Source: Burkholderiales bacterium (lineage in GTDB: Bacteria > Pseudomonadota > Gammaproteobacteria > Burkholderiales > Burkholderiaceae_A). From it: a stretch of DNA of 64,000 nt. Positions 18,898 through 29,280 of this stretch are shown here, piece after piece. The stretch covers positions 1 through 64,000 of the forward strand of contig JAIXOP010000003.1 of NCBI GenBank assembly GCA_027486725.1, in the 5' to 3' direction. The notes below the pieces were generated by a model. That model searched no databases and was not told the DNA's origin. It saw only the letters and a program-made list of their open reading frames with translations. Positions within the stretch are counted from its first letter, which is position 1; each line of letters begins with the position of its first letter. The position numbers and the translations under genes are program-made.

Positions 18898-20163
18898 ATG
18901 ATCGGCGCTCAGAACAAAGCCCACCCTCGGACGGCCCGCCCTCGGACGGCCCACTCTCGGACGGCCCACCCTTGGCCCCTGTGGCGAGTTCGCTGGCTGG
19001 CCGAGGCCCTCGCCCGGGCCTTGGCCCACGGAGCGCGCTGGCTGCTCAGCACACCCCCGCTCGACGATGGCGGGCTCTTGTCGCAGCCTCTGGCCGGGCG
19101 TGGCTGGGGCGCACAGCCAGACCCCACCTGGCCCGAGGGTCCGCCGCTGTACGTCTGGGCAGCCGGCGAGCTCGCGCCCCCGCTGCGGTCATTGATGCGG
19201 CGCGCGAAATACGGTCGGCACTGGCCCATGGCGCTGGCGCTCGCGCGTCAGGCAGTGCATGTGCAGGCCTCGGGCGCACTCACCGATGCCGAAGTGCTGG
19301 TTCCCATCCCACCCGACCCCAGTCGATTGGGCCGTCGGGGCTACCACCTGCCGCAGCTCTTTGCTCTGCAGGCGGCCCGTCGCCTCGGACTGCCCCTGCG
19401 GCGCTGTGGGCTCCGGCGGGCCCGGGCACTGCCGGCCATGGCAGGCCTAAGTCGACGGGCTCGGCTCGCGATGGCCCTGGGTCCGCTGGCCGAGTCGCTG
19501 CGGGCAGCGCCCGACCTTCGGGGGCGGCGAGTGCTGCTGGTCGATGACGTCCTCACCACCGGCACAACCCTGGGTGCCGCTCGGGCATGCCTCATGGCAG
19601 CCGGGGCCGAGGTCGTGGGTGCCCTCGTCATTGCCCGGGCCAGGTCGATACACTCCCGCGATGCCACGCCTGTCCCTGCACATCGTGCTGGTGGAGCCCG
19701 AGATCGCGCCCAACACCGGCAATGCCATTCGGCTCTGCGCCAATGTGGGCGCCCAGCTGCACCTCATCGGCCCGATGGGCTTCCCGCTGGATTCGGCCAA
19801 GATGCGCCGGGCGGGGCTCGACTACCACGAACTTGCCATCCCCCGCCCCCACACCCACTGGCAGGCGTTCCTAGAGACGGAATCGCCGAGGGTTGGCGAG
19901 ATGTGGGCGCTCAGCAGCAAGGCCGAGTCCGACTTTCACTCGGTGGATTTTCGGGCGGATCCCCAGGGCGCAGAGCCCACGGCAGGCGGGCCAATGGGGG
20001 AGATGGAGGAAAACCGGATCTGGCTGGTCTTCGGACCCGAGACCCGGGGCCTCTCGGCGCAGCACCTGGCGCATTTTTTGCCTGGGCATCGACTGCGCCT
20101 GCCCATGCGGCCGGGAAATCGCAGCTTGAATCTGTCGAATGCCGTGGCGGTCTGCGCCTATGA
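18898..20163 (+). CDS. comF: ComF-like phosphoribosyltransferase-fold protein with read-through C-terminus
   Basis: The frame is 421 aa; ComF proteins are usually about 230-250 aa. Residues to about 250 look like ComF: LRSLMRRAKYGRHWPMALALA, LVPIPPDPSRLGRRGYHLPQLFA and the PRPP-loop VLLVDDVLTTGTTLGAA, ending near VIARARS. No stop follows, and the frame continues about 168 residues through trmL in another frame, giving low-complexity, basic and Pro-rich sequence. The N-terminal zinc-finger cysteines of many ComF proteins are absent; a 15-nt tandem repeat lies there instead. Either the real protein has a long tail or a nearby indel has removed the stop. ComF is tied to DNA uptake, with unclear biochemistry. 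Confidence 0.75.
   Translation: MIGAQNKAHPRTARPRTAHSRTAHPWPLWRVRWLAEALARALAHGARWLLSTPPLDDGGLLSQPLAGRGWGAQPDPTWPEGPPLYVWAAGELAPPLRSLMRRAKYGRHWPMALALARQAVHVQASGALTDAEVLVPIPPDPSRLGRRGYHLPQLFALQAARRLGLPLRRCGLRRARALPAMAGLSRRARLAMALGPLAESLRAAPDLRGRRVLLVDDVLTTGTTLGAARACLMAAGAEVVGALVIARARSIHSRDATPVPAHRAGGARDRAQHRQCHSALRQCGRPAAPHRPDGLPAGFGQDAPGGARLPRTCHPPPPHPLAGVPRDGIAEGWRDVGAQQQGRVRLSLGGFSGGSPGRRAHGRRANGGDGGKPDLAGLRTRDPGPLGAAPGAFFAWASTAPAHAAGKSQLESVECRGGLRL
18925..18969 (+). repeat. 15-nt tandem repeat (3 units) at the comF N-terminus
   Basis: Units CCTCGGACGGCCCGC (18925-18939), CCTCGGACGGCCCAC (18940-18954) and TCTCGGACGGCCCAC (18955-18969) code for three RTA-containing pentapeptides (HPRTARPRTAHSRTAHP). 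Confidence 0.9.
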
Positions 20164-20203
20164 GGTCTGGCGCCAGTGGCACTTCGCCGGCAAGGCGGCC
20201 TAG
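19661..20203 (+). CDS. trmL: tRNA (cytidine(34)-2'-O)-methyltransferase (SPOUT)
   Basis: A 180-aa SPOUT-fold enzyme methylating the ribose of the wobble base in certain leucine tRNAs. Motifs are EPEIAPNTGNAIRLCAN (about 11-27), the SAM-knot segment FGPETRGL and RSLNLSNAVAVCAYE near the C-terminus. The family is about 155 aa; a segment around 97-118 (VDFRADPQGAEPTAGGPMGE) looks like a small insertion. Its first 503 bases are also spanned by the extended comF frame. Its TAG stop shares CTAG with convergent gpsA. Confidence 0.94.
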   Translation: MPRLSLHIVLVEPEIAPNTGNAIRLCANVGAQLHLIGPMGFPLDSAKMRRAGLDYHELAIPRPHTHWQAFLETESPRVGEMWALSSKAESDFHSVDFRADPQGAEPTAGGPMGEMEENRIWLVFGPETRGLSAQHLAHFLPGHRLRLPMRPGNRSLNLSNAVAVCAYEVWRQWHFAGKAA

Positions 20204-21258
20204 GACTCGTCCTTCGACTCGCGCTCCAGCAGCGCGCCCAGGGCCTCGCGCACCCCGCGACGCCCCTCAAGCACCGAGACCACCGCGGCGGTGATGGGCA
20301 TGGAGACCCCCAGAGCCTCGGCCATGCGCAGCACCCGGGGTGCAGCCCAGACGCCTTCGGCGACATGGCCCAGGGCCTGGAGGATGTCGGCCAGGGTCTC
20401 GCCGCGGGCGAGCGCCAGCCCCACCCGCCGATTGCGAGAGAGGTCCCCGGTGGTGGTGAGGATGAGATCGCCCAGGGCTGCCATGCCCAGAAATCCTTCG
20501 GGCTTGGCCCCCAGGGCCGTGCCCAGGCGGACAGCCTCGGCCATGCCGCGGGTGATGAGCATGGCCCGGGCATTCATGCCGAGCTGCAGGCCATCGGAGA
20601 TGCCCGCAGCAATCGCCAGCACGTTCTTCACCGCGCCGCCCACCTCCACCCCCGCCATGTCGTCGGTGGAATAGACGCGCATGCCCTGACCATGCAGGCG
20701 CTGCGCCCAGCCGCGGGCCCAGTCGAGCTGGGTGCTGGCCAGGGTGAGGCCCACCGGCAGGCCCTGGGCCACCTCCTGGGCAAAGCTTGGCCCCGAGAGG
20801 GCGCCCACCGGCCACGCAAGGCCCGCACCACCGAGCGCCTCCTCGGCGAGGGCCGAGGGGAAGGCCTCGGCGCCGTCTCGGCGCGGGGCCAGCCCCTTGG
20901 AGAGCCAGACCAGCCCCTCGTTGGGGCGCGCTGCGCCCAGAACCTTGGCGATGTCGGAAAAAAGCTCGGCCAGCGCCGACACGGGCGAGGCCAACACCAG
21001 CAGGGCAGGGTCGGTGCCAGCGTTGCGCCAGGCCAGCAGGGTCTCCTGCAGAGAGTCCTTGGCGACCCTCAGGCTCTCGGGGAAGGCAAAGCCGGGCAGG
21101 TGCTGGCGATTTTCCCGCTCCCGCGCCATGGCCTCGCGATGCTCGGGGCGGCGGGCCCAGAGGACCACCTCGGGCCGATCGGCCGATGCCCGGGCCGCCT
21201 GCTGAATGGCGAGTGCCGTGCCCCAGGCGCCCGCACCCAGAAAAAGCAGCCGAGGCAC
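20200..21258 (-). CDS. gpsA: Glycerol-3-phosphate dehydrogenase [NAD(P)+]
   Basis: A 352-aa enzyme that reduces dihydroxyacetone phosphate to glycerol-3-phosphate for phospholipid synthesis. Rossmann motif GAGAWGTALA is at residues 8-17; GLVWLSKGL, GPSFAQEVAQG, GAVKNVLAIAAGISDGL with the catalytic Lys, and GDLILTTTGDLSRNRRVG follow. Length is slightly above the usual 330. It follows secB by 6 nt, a typical pairing. Confidence 0.97.
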   Translation of the reverse strand: MPRLLFLGAGAWGTALAIQQAARASADRPEVVLWARRPEHREAMARERENRQHLPGFAFPESLRVAKDSLQETLLAWRNAGTDPALLVLASPVSALAELFSDIAKVLGAARPNEGLVWLSKGLAPRRDGAEAFPSALAEEALGGAGLAWPVGALSGPSFAQEVAQGLPVGLTLASTQLDWARGWAQRLHGQGMRVYSTDDMAGVEVGGAVKNVLAIAAGISDGLQLGMNARAMLITRGMAEAVRLGTALGAKPEGFLGMAALGDLILTTTGDLSRNRRVGLALARGETLADILQALGHVAEGVWAAPRVLRMAEALGVSMPITAAVVSVLEGRRGVREALGALLERESKDES

Positions 21259-21264
21259 CGGGGC

Positions 21265-21774
21265 CTACTGGGTCGTGGCGGGAGCTTCGGCAGCTGTGCC
21301 GGCCTGCGCGGCTGCCAGCCGGGCCATCTTCTGCTGGAAGAAGGCCTCCCAGTTGATCTCGGCGAGGTGGACCGGCGGCAGACTGGCGCGCTGGATCAGA
21401 TCGGCGATGTTGGAGCGCAGGTAGGGGTAGACGATGTGCGGGCAGGTGACACCGAGCAACAGATGCTGCTGCTCATCGCTCACGCCACGGATCTCAAAGA
21501 TGCCCGCCTGAGTGGCCTCGACCAGGAAGCCGACCTTATCGCCCAGCCGGCAGGTGACGGTGCAGCGAACGCTCACCTCAAAGATGCCATTGGCGGCATT
21601 GAGCACTGCGGCCTGGGCATCGAGGTCGAACTCCAGGCGAGGCTCGGAGTTGTCGAGGAAGGTTGCAGAGCCCTGAGGGATCTCGAGCGACGAGCCGCTG
21701 AGGTAGACCCGTTGAAGCTGAAAGACGGGCTGCTGCGCGTCGGCCGGTGCGCCGGCGTTGTTGTTGGTGCTCAT
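21265..21774 (-). CDS. secB: Protein-export chaperone SecB
   Basis: A 169-aa cytosolic tetrameric chaperone that holds preproteins unfolded for SecA. Matches include VYLSGSSLEIPQG, LGVTCPHIVYPYLRSNIADLIQRASLPPVHLAEINWEAFF. The C-terminal SecA-contact tail is replaced by an Ala/Thr-rich tail (AQAGTAAEAPATTQ). It lies between grxC and gpsA, all on the minus strand. Confidence 0.97.
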   Translation of the reverse strand: MSTNNNAGAPADAQQPVFQLQRVYLSGSSLEIPQGSATFLDNSEPRLEFDLDAQAAVLNAANGIFEVSVRCTVTCRLGDKVGFLVEATQAGIFEIRGVSDEQQHLLLGVTCPHIVYPYLRSNIADLIQRASLPPVHLAEINWEAFFQQKMARLAAAQAGTAAEAPATTQ

Positions 21775-21848
21775 AAAAACCTTCGGGGTTGGAAATGGGG
21801 GCGACGGGTTGGTGAGTCTGGGCGGAACTGAGCGAGCAGTCGGGCCGC

Positions 21849-22106
21849 TCAGCCCTGCAGCAGGGGGACCAGGCCTTCGGCCCGATCGAGGGCTGCGAGG
21901 TCATCGAAGCCACCGACGTGGGTGCTGCCGATGTAGATCTGCGGAACGGTGCGCCGGCCGGTGGCGTTCATCATTTCCTCGCGGGCGGCAGGATCGAGGT
22001 CGACCCGAATCTTTTGGATCTCGGTGACACCGCGCTGGCGCAGCAGCATTTCGGCACGCTGGCAGAAGGGGCAGACGGCGGTGGTGTACATCTTGACGGG
22101 CTGCAT
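21849..22106 (-). CDS. grxC: Glutaredoxin 3
   Basis: An 85-aa dithiol glutaredoxin with the active site CPFC at residues 12-15, the cis-Pro TVPQIY (about 54-59) and GGFDDLAAL for glutathione binding. It reduces protein disulfides and ribonucleotide reductase with glutathione. Its start shares a base with the upstream rhodanese stop. Confidence 0.96.
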   Translation of the reverse strand: MQPVKMYTTAVCPFCQRAEMLLRQRGVTEIQKIRVDLDPAAREEMMNATGRRTVPQIYIGSTHVGGFDDLAALDRAEGLVPLLQG

Positions 22107-22555
22107 TACGACCTCCGGGGGTTGGTGACGGGCAGGCCAGCCTGCCTCCAGGCCTCAAAGCCGCCATCGAGGCTGAAGACCTCGGTGGCGCCGGCCTTTT
22201 TCAGGTGGCGGGCAGCGCTGGCGCTGCGCATGCCGTTGGCGCAGACGAGCACGATGGGACGAACCTGGCCGGCCTCACCGCCCTTGGGCTGGGCCTGCGC
22301 AACCAGCCCCGCGGCACGGCTGGGGATGTCGGCCAGGGGAATGAGTTCCGACTTGGGAATCACGCCCGCACCCCGCTCGCCCTCGGCGCGCACATCCACG
22401 AGGATGGCCTTGCGGGAGTTGATGAGCTGGGTTGCGCCCAGGGTGTCGATGCTCGGGGCCCCAAAGCCTTTGAGCAGGCTGGGGAAGAGCAGCAAGATGC
22501 CGCTCACTGCCGTGAGGGCCACCAGGAGGATGTTGTCGAGGAGAAAGTCGGTCAT
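22106..22555 (-). CDS. Membrane-anchored rhodanese-like protein
   Basis: A 149-aa protein with one N-terminal helix (ILLVALTAVSGILLLFPSLL) and a rhodanese domain. The active Cys is in LVCANGMRSASAA (about residue 109), with the usual LVDVRAEGE and SLDGGFEAWRQAGLPV motifs. It probably transfers or senses sulfane sulfur. The rhodanese-grxC-secB-gpsA run is common in betaproteobacteria. Confidence 0.9.
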   Translation of the reverse strand: MTDFLLDNILLVALTAVSGILLLFPSLLKGFGAPSIDTLGATQLINSRKAILVDVRAEGERGAGVIPKSELIPLADIPSRAAGLVAQAQPKGGEAGQVRPIVLVCANGMRSASAARHLKKAGATEVFSLDGGFEAWRQAGLPVTNPRRS

Positions 22556-22605
22556 GCTCGGGATTATAGAATTGCGCGTTGATCTTCACCGGAAACCCAC
22601 TCGCC

Positions 22606-23382
22606 ATGCGCCCAACCGCCCCGACCGCTCCCCCACCCCTGATTCTCATTCGCCATGGCCAGTCGCGATGGAACCTCGAGAACCGATTCACCGGCTGGGT
22701 CGATGTGGACATCACGGAGGCAGGCCAGGCCGAGGCGGTCAAGGCCGGCCAGCTGCTCAAAGAGCAGGGGTACCAGTTCGATGTGGCCTACACCTCGGTG
22801 CTCAAGCGCGCCATTCGCACCTGCTGGGTCACCCTCGATGTGCTCGATCAGCTCTGGATTCCCATGCACAAAGACTGGCGCCTCAATGAGCGCCACTACG
22901 GCGCGCTCGCCGGGCTCAACAAGTCGGAGACCGCCGCGAAGTACGGCGAGGCCCAGGTGCTCCAGTGGCGCCGCGCCTACGACATCCGCCCCAACCCCGC
23001 CCGGGCCGACGATCCCCAGTGGGAGGGCAATGACCCCCGGTATGCCGGCATTCCCCGCGAACAGCTGCCCCTGACCGAGTGCCTGGCCGACACGGTCGAC
23101 CGGGTCCGGCCCTTTTGGGAGCAGGTGCTCCAGCCCGAGTTGCGTGCCGGACGCCGAGTCCTGGTGGCCGCCCACGGGAATTCCTTGCGGGCATTGTTGA
23201 AGATCATCGAGGGGATCAGCGACACTGACATCATCGACCTGAACATTCCCACGGCCCAGCCCATGGAAGTCACCTTCGATGCGCAGCTTCAGTTCGCTGG
23301 TCGCCGCTACCTGGCCGATCCCCGCGACATCGAGGCAGCCATGGCGGCGGTGGCGAACCAAGGCAAGGCCAAGGCCGTCTAA
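22606..23382 (+). CDS. gpmA: 2,3-bisphosphoglycerate-dependent phosphoglycerate mutase
   Basis: A 258-aa glycolytic enzyme interconverting 3- and 2-phosphoglycerate through a phosphohistidine. The catalytic motif [18 protein letters not shown] is near residues 14-31; [23 protein letters not shown] and [13 protein letters not shown] with the second His follow. The ATG at 22606 is preferred to a TTG at 22579, since homology begins at [10 protein letters not shown]. It diverges from the rhodanese gene by 50 nt. Confidence 0.97.
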   Translation: MRPTAPTAPPPLILIRHGQSRWNLENRFTGWVDVDITEAGQAEAVKAGQLLKEQGYQFDVAYTSVLKRAIRTCWVTLDVLDQLWIPMHKDWRLNERHYGALAGLNKSETAAKYGEAQVLQWRRAYDIRPNPARADDPQWEGNDPRYAGIPREQLPLTECLADTVDRVRPFWEQVLQPELRAGRRVLVAAHGNSLRALLKIIEGISDTDIIDLNIPTAQPMEVTFDAQLQFAGRRYLADPRDIEAAMAAVANQGKAKAV

Positions 23383-23435
23383 GGTCTCCGCAGGTCAACC
23401 CCCGCCCCACGGCCCCCTCGGCATCAAGGACCCCC

Positions 23436-24857
23436 ATGCAAACCAACAAACTCTCGATCGCGGCCTGGATTGGCACCGGCGTCATCGGTGGCCTGCTCAT
23501 CAGCCTCGGCATCAATGCTGTGGCCCAACGGCAGGCCCCGGCCCCGCTGCCGATCGACGATCTGCGCCGGTTTGCCGAGGTCTACGGGGCCATCAAGGGC
23601 AACTACGTCGAAGACGTGGAAGACAGCGTGCTGATCAAGGAAGCCGTCAGCGGCATGCTCTCCGGTCTTGACCCCCACTCGAGCTTTCTCGACGCCTCGG
23701 CCTTCAAGGAGCTGCAAGAGGGCACCCAGGGCGAATTCGGGGGCCTTGGCATTGAAGTGGGCATGGAGGATGGGTTTGTGCGCGTGGTGGCCCCCATCGA
23801 AGACACCCCCGCCCAGCGTGCAGGCATTCGCACGGGCGACCTGATCATCAAGATCGATGACAAGGCAGTGAAGGGGCTCGACCTGAGCCAGGCTGTCAAG
23901 CTCATGCGCGGCAAGCCCAACACCGACATCCGCCTGACCGTTTCCCGCAAGGGCAGCCCCACGCCGCTGGAGTTCCGCCTGACCCGGGCGGTCATCAAGG
24001 TGCAGAGCGTGAAGTCCAAGCGGCTGGAGTCCGGCCACGCCTACATCCGCATCACCCAGTTCCAGGAGCAGACCACGCGCGATGTGGTGCGTGCCCTCAA
24101 CAAAATCCTGGTCGAGGAGAAATCTGCCGGCGGCAGCCTACCGCGCGGCATCGTGCTCGACCTGCGCAACGACCCCGGCGGCCTGCTCAATGCGGCGGTG
24201 GGCGTATCGGCAGCCTTCCTGCCCGAAGGCACGCTGGTGGTGAAGACCGACGGCCGGATTCCCGATGCCAAGCGCGAGTTCTTTGCCAGCGCCCTCGACT
24301 ACCAACGCGGGCCGGGCGATGCGCTCGATGGACTGCCCGAGTGGGCGCGCAGCCTGCCGATGGTGGTGATCGTCAATGGCGGGTCGGCCTCGGCCTCGGA
24401 GATTGTTGCTGGCGCCCTGCAGGACCACGGCCGTGCGCAGATCCTCGGCACCCAGACCTTCGGCAAGGGCTCCGTGCAGACCATCCTGCCTCTGAGCACC
24501 AATGCGGCCATCAAGCTCACCACGGCGCTCTACTACACCCCCAAAGGCCGCTCGATTCAGGCCACGGGCATTCGGCCCGACCACTGGGTGGAAGAAACGC
24601 CGCAGGGTGACCTGAGCGACCGCTTCCGCATCCGCGAGGCCGACCTAGCGGGACACCTGGGCAACGGCAACGGCGCCCCCGAGAAGGGTTCGGGCGACGC
24701 GGGACGCAAGGCCGCCGCCGAGCCCCCACCCAAGCCGCTCGAGTTTGGCTCGGCCGAAGACCACCAGCTGCGGCAGGCCATCAACCTGCTGACCGGCAAG
24801 CCGGTGCAGCTCAACGAGGCTCCCCCCGAGACCAAACCCAAGAAAGCTGCGGAGTAA
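23436..24857 (+). CDS. ctpA: C-terminal processing peptidase (S41 family)
   Basis: A 473-aa periplasmic serine protease with an N-terminal membrane anchor (IAAWIGTGVIGGLLISLGI), a PDZ domain (about 95-175, EFGGLGIEVGMEDG) and the S41 domain. The catalytic Ser is in NGGSASASEIVAGAL and the Lys in TFGKGSVQT. CtpA-type proteases trim or degrade envelope proteins, including cell-wall hydrolases. It is flanked by gpmA and the MoeB-like gene, an order seen throughout Burkholderiales. Confidence 0.95.
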   Translation: MQTNKLSIAAWIGTGVIGGLLISLGINAVAQRQAPAPLPIDDLRRFAEVYGAIKGNYVEDVEDSVLIKEAVSGMLSGLDPHSSFLDASAFKELQEGTQGEFGGLGIEVGMEDGFVRVVAPIEDTPAQRAGIRTGDLIIKIDDKAVKGLDLSQAVKLMRGKPNTDIRLTVSRKGSPTPLEFRLTRAVIKVQSVKSKRLESGHAYIRITQFQEQTTRDVVRALNKILVEEKSAGGSLPRGIVLDLRNDPGGLLNAAVGVSAAFLPEGTLVVKTDGRIPDAKREFFASALDYQRGPGDALDGLPEWARSLPMVVIVNGGSASASEIVAGALQDHGRAQILGTQTFGKGSVQTILPLSTNAAIKLTTALYYTPKGRSIQATGIRPDHWVEETPQGDLSDRFRIREADLAGHLGNGNGAPEKGSGDAGRKAAAEPPPKPLEFGSAEDHQLRQAINLLTGKPVQLNEAPPETKPKKAAE

Positions 24858-24865
24858 TTCCTCTG

Positions 24866-25621
24866 GTGCCGCAGATTTCCCCCGACGACGAGGCCCGCTT
24901 CAGCCGGCTTCTGCTCCTGCCGGAGCTCTCGGAGGAAGATCTGGCCCGACTGCGCACCAGCCGCGTTCTGGTGCTGGGGGCGGGGGGCCTGGGCTGCCCC
25001 GCCACGCAGAGCCTGGTCGCCGCCGGCATCGGAAGCCTGCGCTGGGCCGATGCCGACACGGTCGACATCTCCAACCTTCCCCGGCAGACCCTCTTTGGCC
25101 CCAACGACGTGGGCCAGCCCAAGGTGCTGGCCGGTGCGCGTCGGCTGCGCGAACTGGCCCCCGACTGCCACATCCAGGCCGAGGTGGTCCATGCCAGCGA
25201 AGACAATCTCCCTGGCTGGGTCGCCGAGGCCGACCTCGTGCTCGACTGCACCGACCGCTACGAGACCCGGCACCTCATCAACCGCTGCTGCGTGGCCGCA
25301 AACCGACCCCTGGTTCTTGCCTCGGTCATCCAGTGGTCGGGGCAGCTGCTGCGGGTTCGGCGCGGAGAAGGCTGCTACGCCTGCATCTTTGAGCCCGGCA
25401 GTGCCGACGGGGTCGATGCCGCCTGCGGCGCTTATGGGGTGTTTCCCACCGCAGCGGGGCTCATGGGCGTGATGCAGGCGCACCTCGCCCTGCTCACCCT
25501 GCTGGGGCTCGACGGTGACCTCGGTGGAGTGTTCTGGCAGTTCGACGCCCGACGGATCGGGCTGACGACCATGCGATTTTCAGCTCGGGCGGACTGCCCC
25601 GTCTGCGGCGAGCAGCGCTAA
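24866..25621 (+). CDS. moeB: MoeB/ThiF/HesA family adenylyltransferase
   Basis: A 251-aa E1-like enzyme that adenylates the C-terminus of a ubiquitin-like sulfur carrier (MoaD or ThiS). It has the nucleotide motif VLGAGGLGCP (about 36-45), NLPRQTLF, DCTDRYETRHLIN and the zinc cysteines CYAC and CPVC. No catalytic Cys region typical of ThiF is decisive, so MoeB versus ThiF is undecided. Translation seems to start at GTG 24866. It overlaps convergent slmA by 42 nt. Confidence 0.88.
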   Translation: MPQISPDDEARFSRLLLLPELSEEDLARLRTSRVLVLGAGGLGCPATQSLVAAGIGSLRWADADTVDISNLPRQTLFGPNDVGQPKVLAGARRLRELAPDCHIQAEVVHASEDNLPGWVAEADLVLDCTDRYETRHLINRCCVAANRPLVLASVIQWSGQLLRVRRGEGCYACIFEPGSADGVDAACGAYGVFPTAAGLMGVMQAHLALLTLLGLDGDLGGVFWQFDARRIGLTTMRFSARADCPVCGEQR

Positions 25622-26217
25622 GGCCTGAAGCTCGGCGAGGCCCTCCGAGGGCCGCCGTTGGAAGTCTGTTTTGGAATAGCGCAGCCAGCGGCCCAGAACG
25701 GTGGCCATGAGCACGCCCGCCAGGGCACCCGCATCGCCCTCGGTGCCCGCCTCGGCCCAGGCCATGCGCAGTGCCTGCTTGAGGTGAAGCTCCAGGCGCT
25801 CGAGCAGCCGATTCACCCGCTCCTGCAGCAGGGCCGACTCGTTGGTGAGGGCCTCGCCCGTCAGAACCCGGGTCATGCCCGGATTTTTTTCGCAGAAAGC
25901 CAGCAGCACCGCAAGCATGCTGGCCAGCCGCTGACCGGCCGTGCCCGGCCCCGACTCCACCTGATTGATTAGGCTGCCGAGGGTCTGCTCAATGAACTCC
26001 AGCAGCCCCTCGAACATCTTGGCCTTGCCGGTGAAGTGCCGATAGAGGGCGGCCTCCGAGAGATCCAGCCGTCGGGCCAGGGCAGCCGTGGTGATGCGCT
26101 CGGCCGGGCCGTCTTGCAGCATGGCGGCGATGGTTTGGAGAATCTGCAGGCGCCGCTCTCCGGGCTTGAGGCGGGGGGTGCCGGCGCTGGCGGCTGGGGT
26201 TCCGGGGACGTCGGTGG

Positions 26218-26221
<4 letters not shown>
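25580..26221 (-). CDS. slmA: Nucleoid occlusion factor SlmA (TetR family)
   Basis: A 213-aa TetR-fold DNA-binding protein that blocks FtsZ assembly over the chromosome. The N-terminal HTH is ITTAALARRLDLSEAALYRHFTGKAKMFEGLLEFIEQ (core AALARRLDLSEAALYRHF), followed by the helical dimer domain. The extended Pro-rich N-terminal tail is variable. Its gene order with a pyrimidine nucleotidase and argB is the same as in related bacteria. Start 26221 overlaps the nucleotidase stop by 4 nt. Confidence 0.93.
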
Positions 26222-28290
<2,069 letters not shown>

Positions 28291-28308
28291 CTGCGTAGCA
28301 TACGGGAG

Positions 28309-29280
28309 TTAGAGGAGGCACTGCTCCAGACCCTTGGTCAGGGTCTCGCGGGGCAAATCCTTGCCAATGAACACCAGGCGCGACTGGCGGACCTCGTCGG
28401 GACCCCAGGGCCGGCCCTGGTCTCCCCCCACCAGCATGTGCACCCCTTGGAAGACCATCTGGTGGTCGTTGCCCTCGAGCCAGACCACGCCCTTGTAGCG
28501 CAGCAGCTTTTCCCCAAAGGTCTGGGCCACCGCCGACATGAAGCCCTCGAACCGGTCGCCGTCGAAGGGGCGGTCGGACTTGAACAGCATCGCGCTCACA
28601 TCGTCGTTGTGGCTGTGGGCCTGGTCATCGAGAAAGTCGGGATCGACCTCGAGCACGGCATTGAGGTTGAAGCCGCGAATGTCGAGGAGCTCCTGAAGAT
28701 CGGCCTCTCCGAAATGGGCCATCTGGATGGGGGCCTTGGGATTCATGGCCACCAGACGGCTGCGCAGGGCATCCACCGCCTCTGGGGCCACCAGATCGGC
28801 CTTGGAGATGAGCAGCCGGTCGGCAAAACCGACCTGGGCGCGGGCCTCGCTGTGGGCATCGAGCTGCTGTGGGCCGTGCTGGGCGTCGACCACCGTGATG
28901 ATGGCGTCGAGCATGTAGTTCTCGGCCACCGAGTCCTCGATGAAGAAGGTCTGGGCAACGGGGCCGGGCTCGGCCAGGCCGGTGGTCTCGATGATCACCC
29001 GGTCGAACTGAAGCTGGCCCTTGGCACGGCGCTTGGCCAGACGACCCAGCATGTCGACCAGATCGCCGCGCACAGTGCAGCAGAGGCAGCCGTTGTTCAT
29101 CTCCACAATGCGCTCTTTGGCGTCTTTGAACAGAAGCTCGCTGTCGATGCTTTCGGGCCCGAACTCGTTTTCGATCACCGCGATGCGCTCGCCGTGGGCC
29201 TCGGTGAGGATTCGGCGCAGCAGGGTGGTTTTTCCGGCGCCGAGAAAGCCCGTGAGGATGGTGGCTGGAATGAGGCTCAT
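28309..29280 (-). CDS. CobW/YjiA family GTPase (metallochaperone)
   Basis: A 323-aa G3E GTPase. It has the P-loop GFLGAGKTTLL, the switch ENEFGPESIDSELL, the metal-binding CLCC (NNGCLCCTVRGDL), the guanine motif ISKAD and a C-terminal CobW_C domain (FMSAVAQTFGEKLLRYKGVVWL). Members insert or supply zinc or other metals. There is a His-containing stretch QAHSHND near 240. The start overlaps the xerC stop (ATGA). Confidence 0.92.
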   Translation of the reverse strand: MSLIPATILTGFLGAGKTTLLRRILTEAHGERIAVIENEFGPESIDSELLFKDAKERIVEMNNGCLCCTVRGDLVDMLGRLAKRRAKGQLQFDRVIIETTGLAEPGPVAQTFFIEDSVAENYMLDAIITVVDAQHGPQQLDAHSEARAQVGFADRLLISKADLVAPEAVDALRSRLVAMNPKAPIQMAHFGEADLQELLDIRGFNLNAVLEVDPDFLDDQAHSHNDDVSAMLFKSDRPFDGDRFEGFMSAVAQTFGEKLLRYKGVVWLEGNDHQMVFQGVHMLVGGDQGRPWGPDEVRQSRLVFIGKDLPRETLTKGLEQCLL

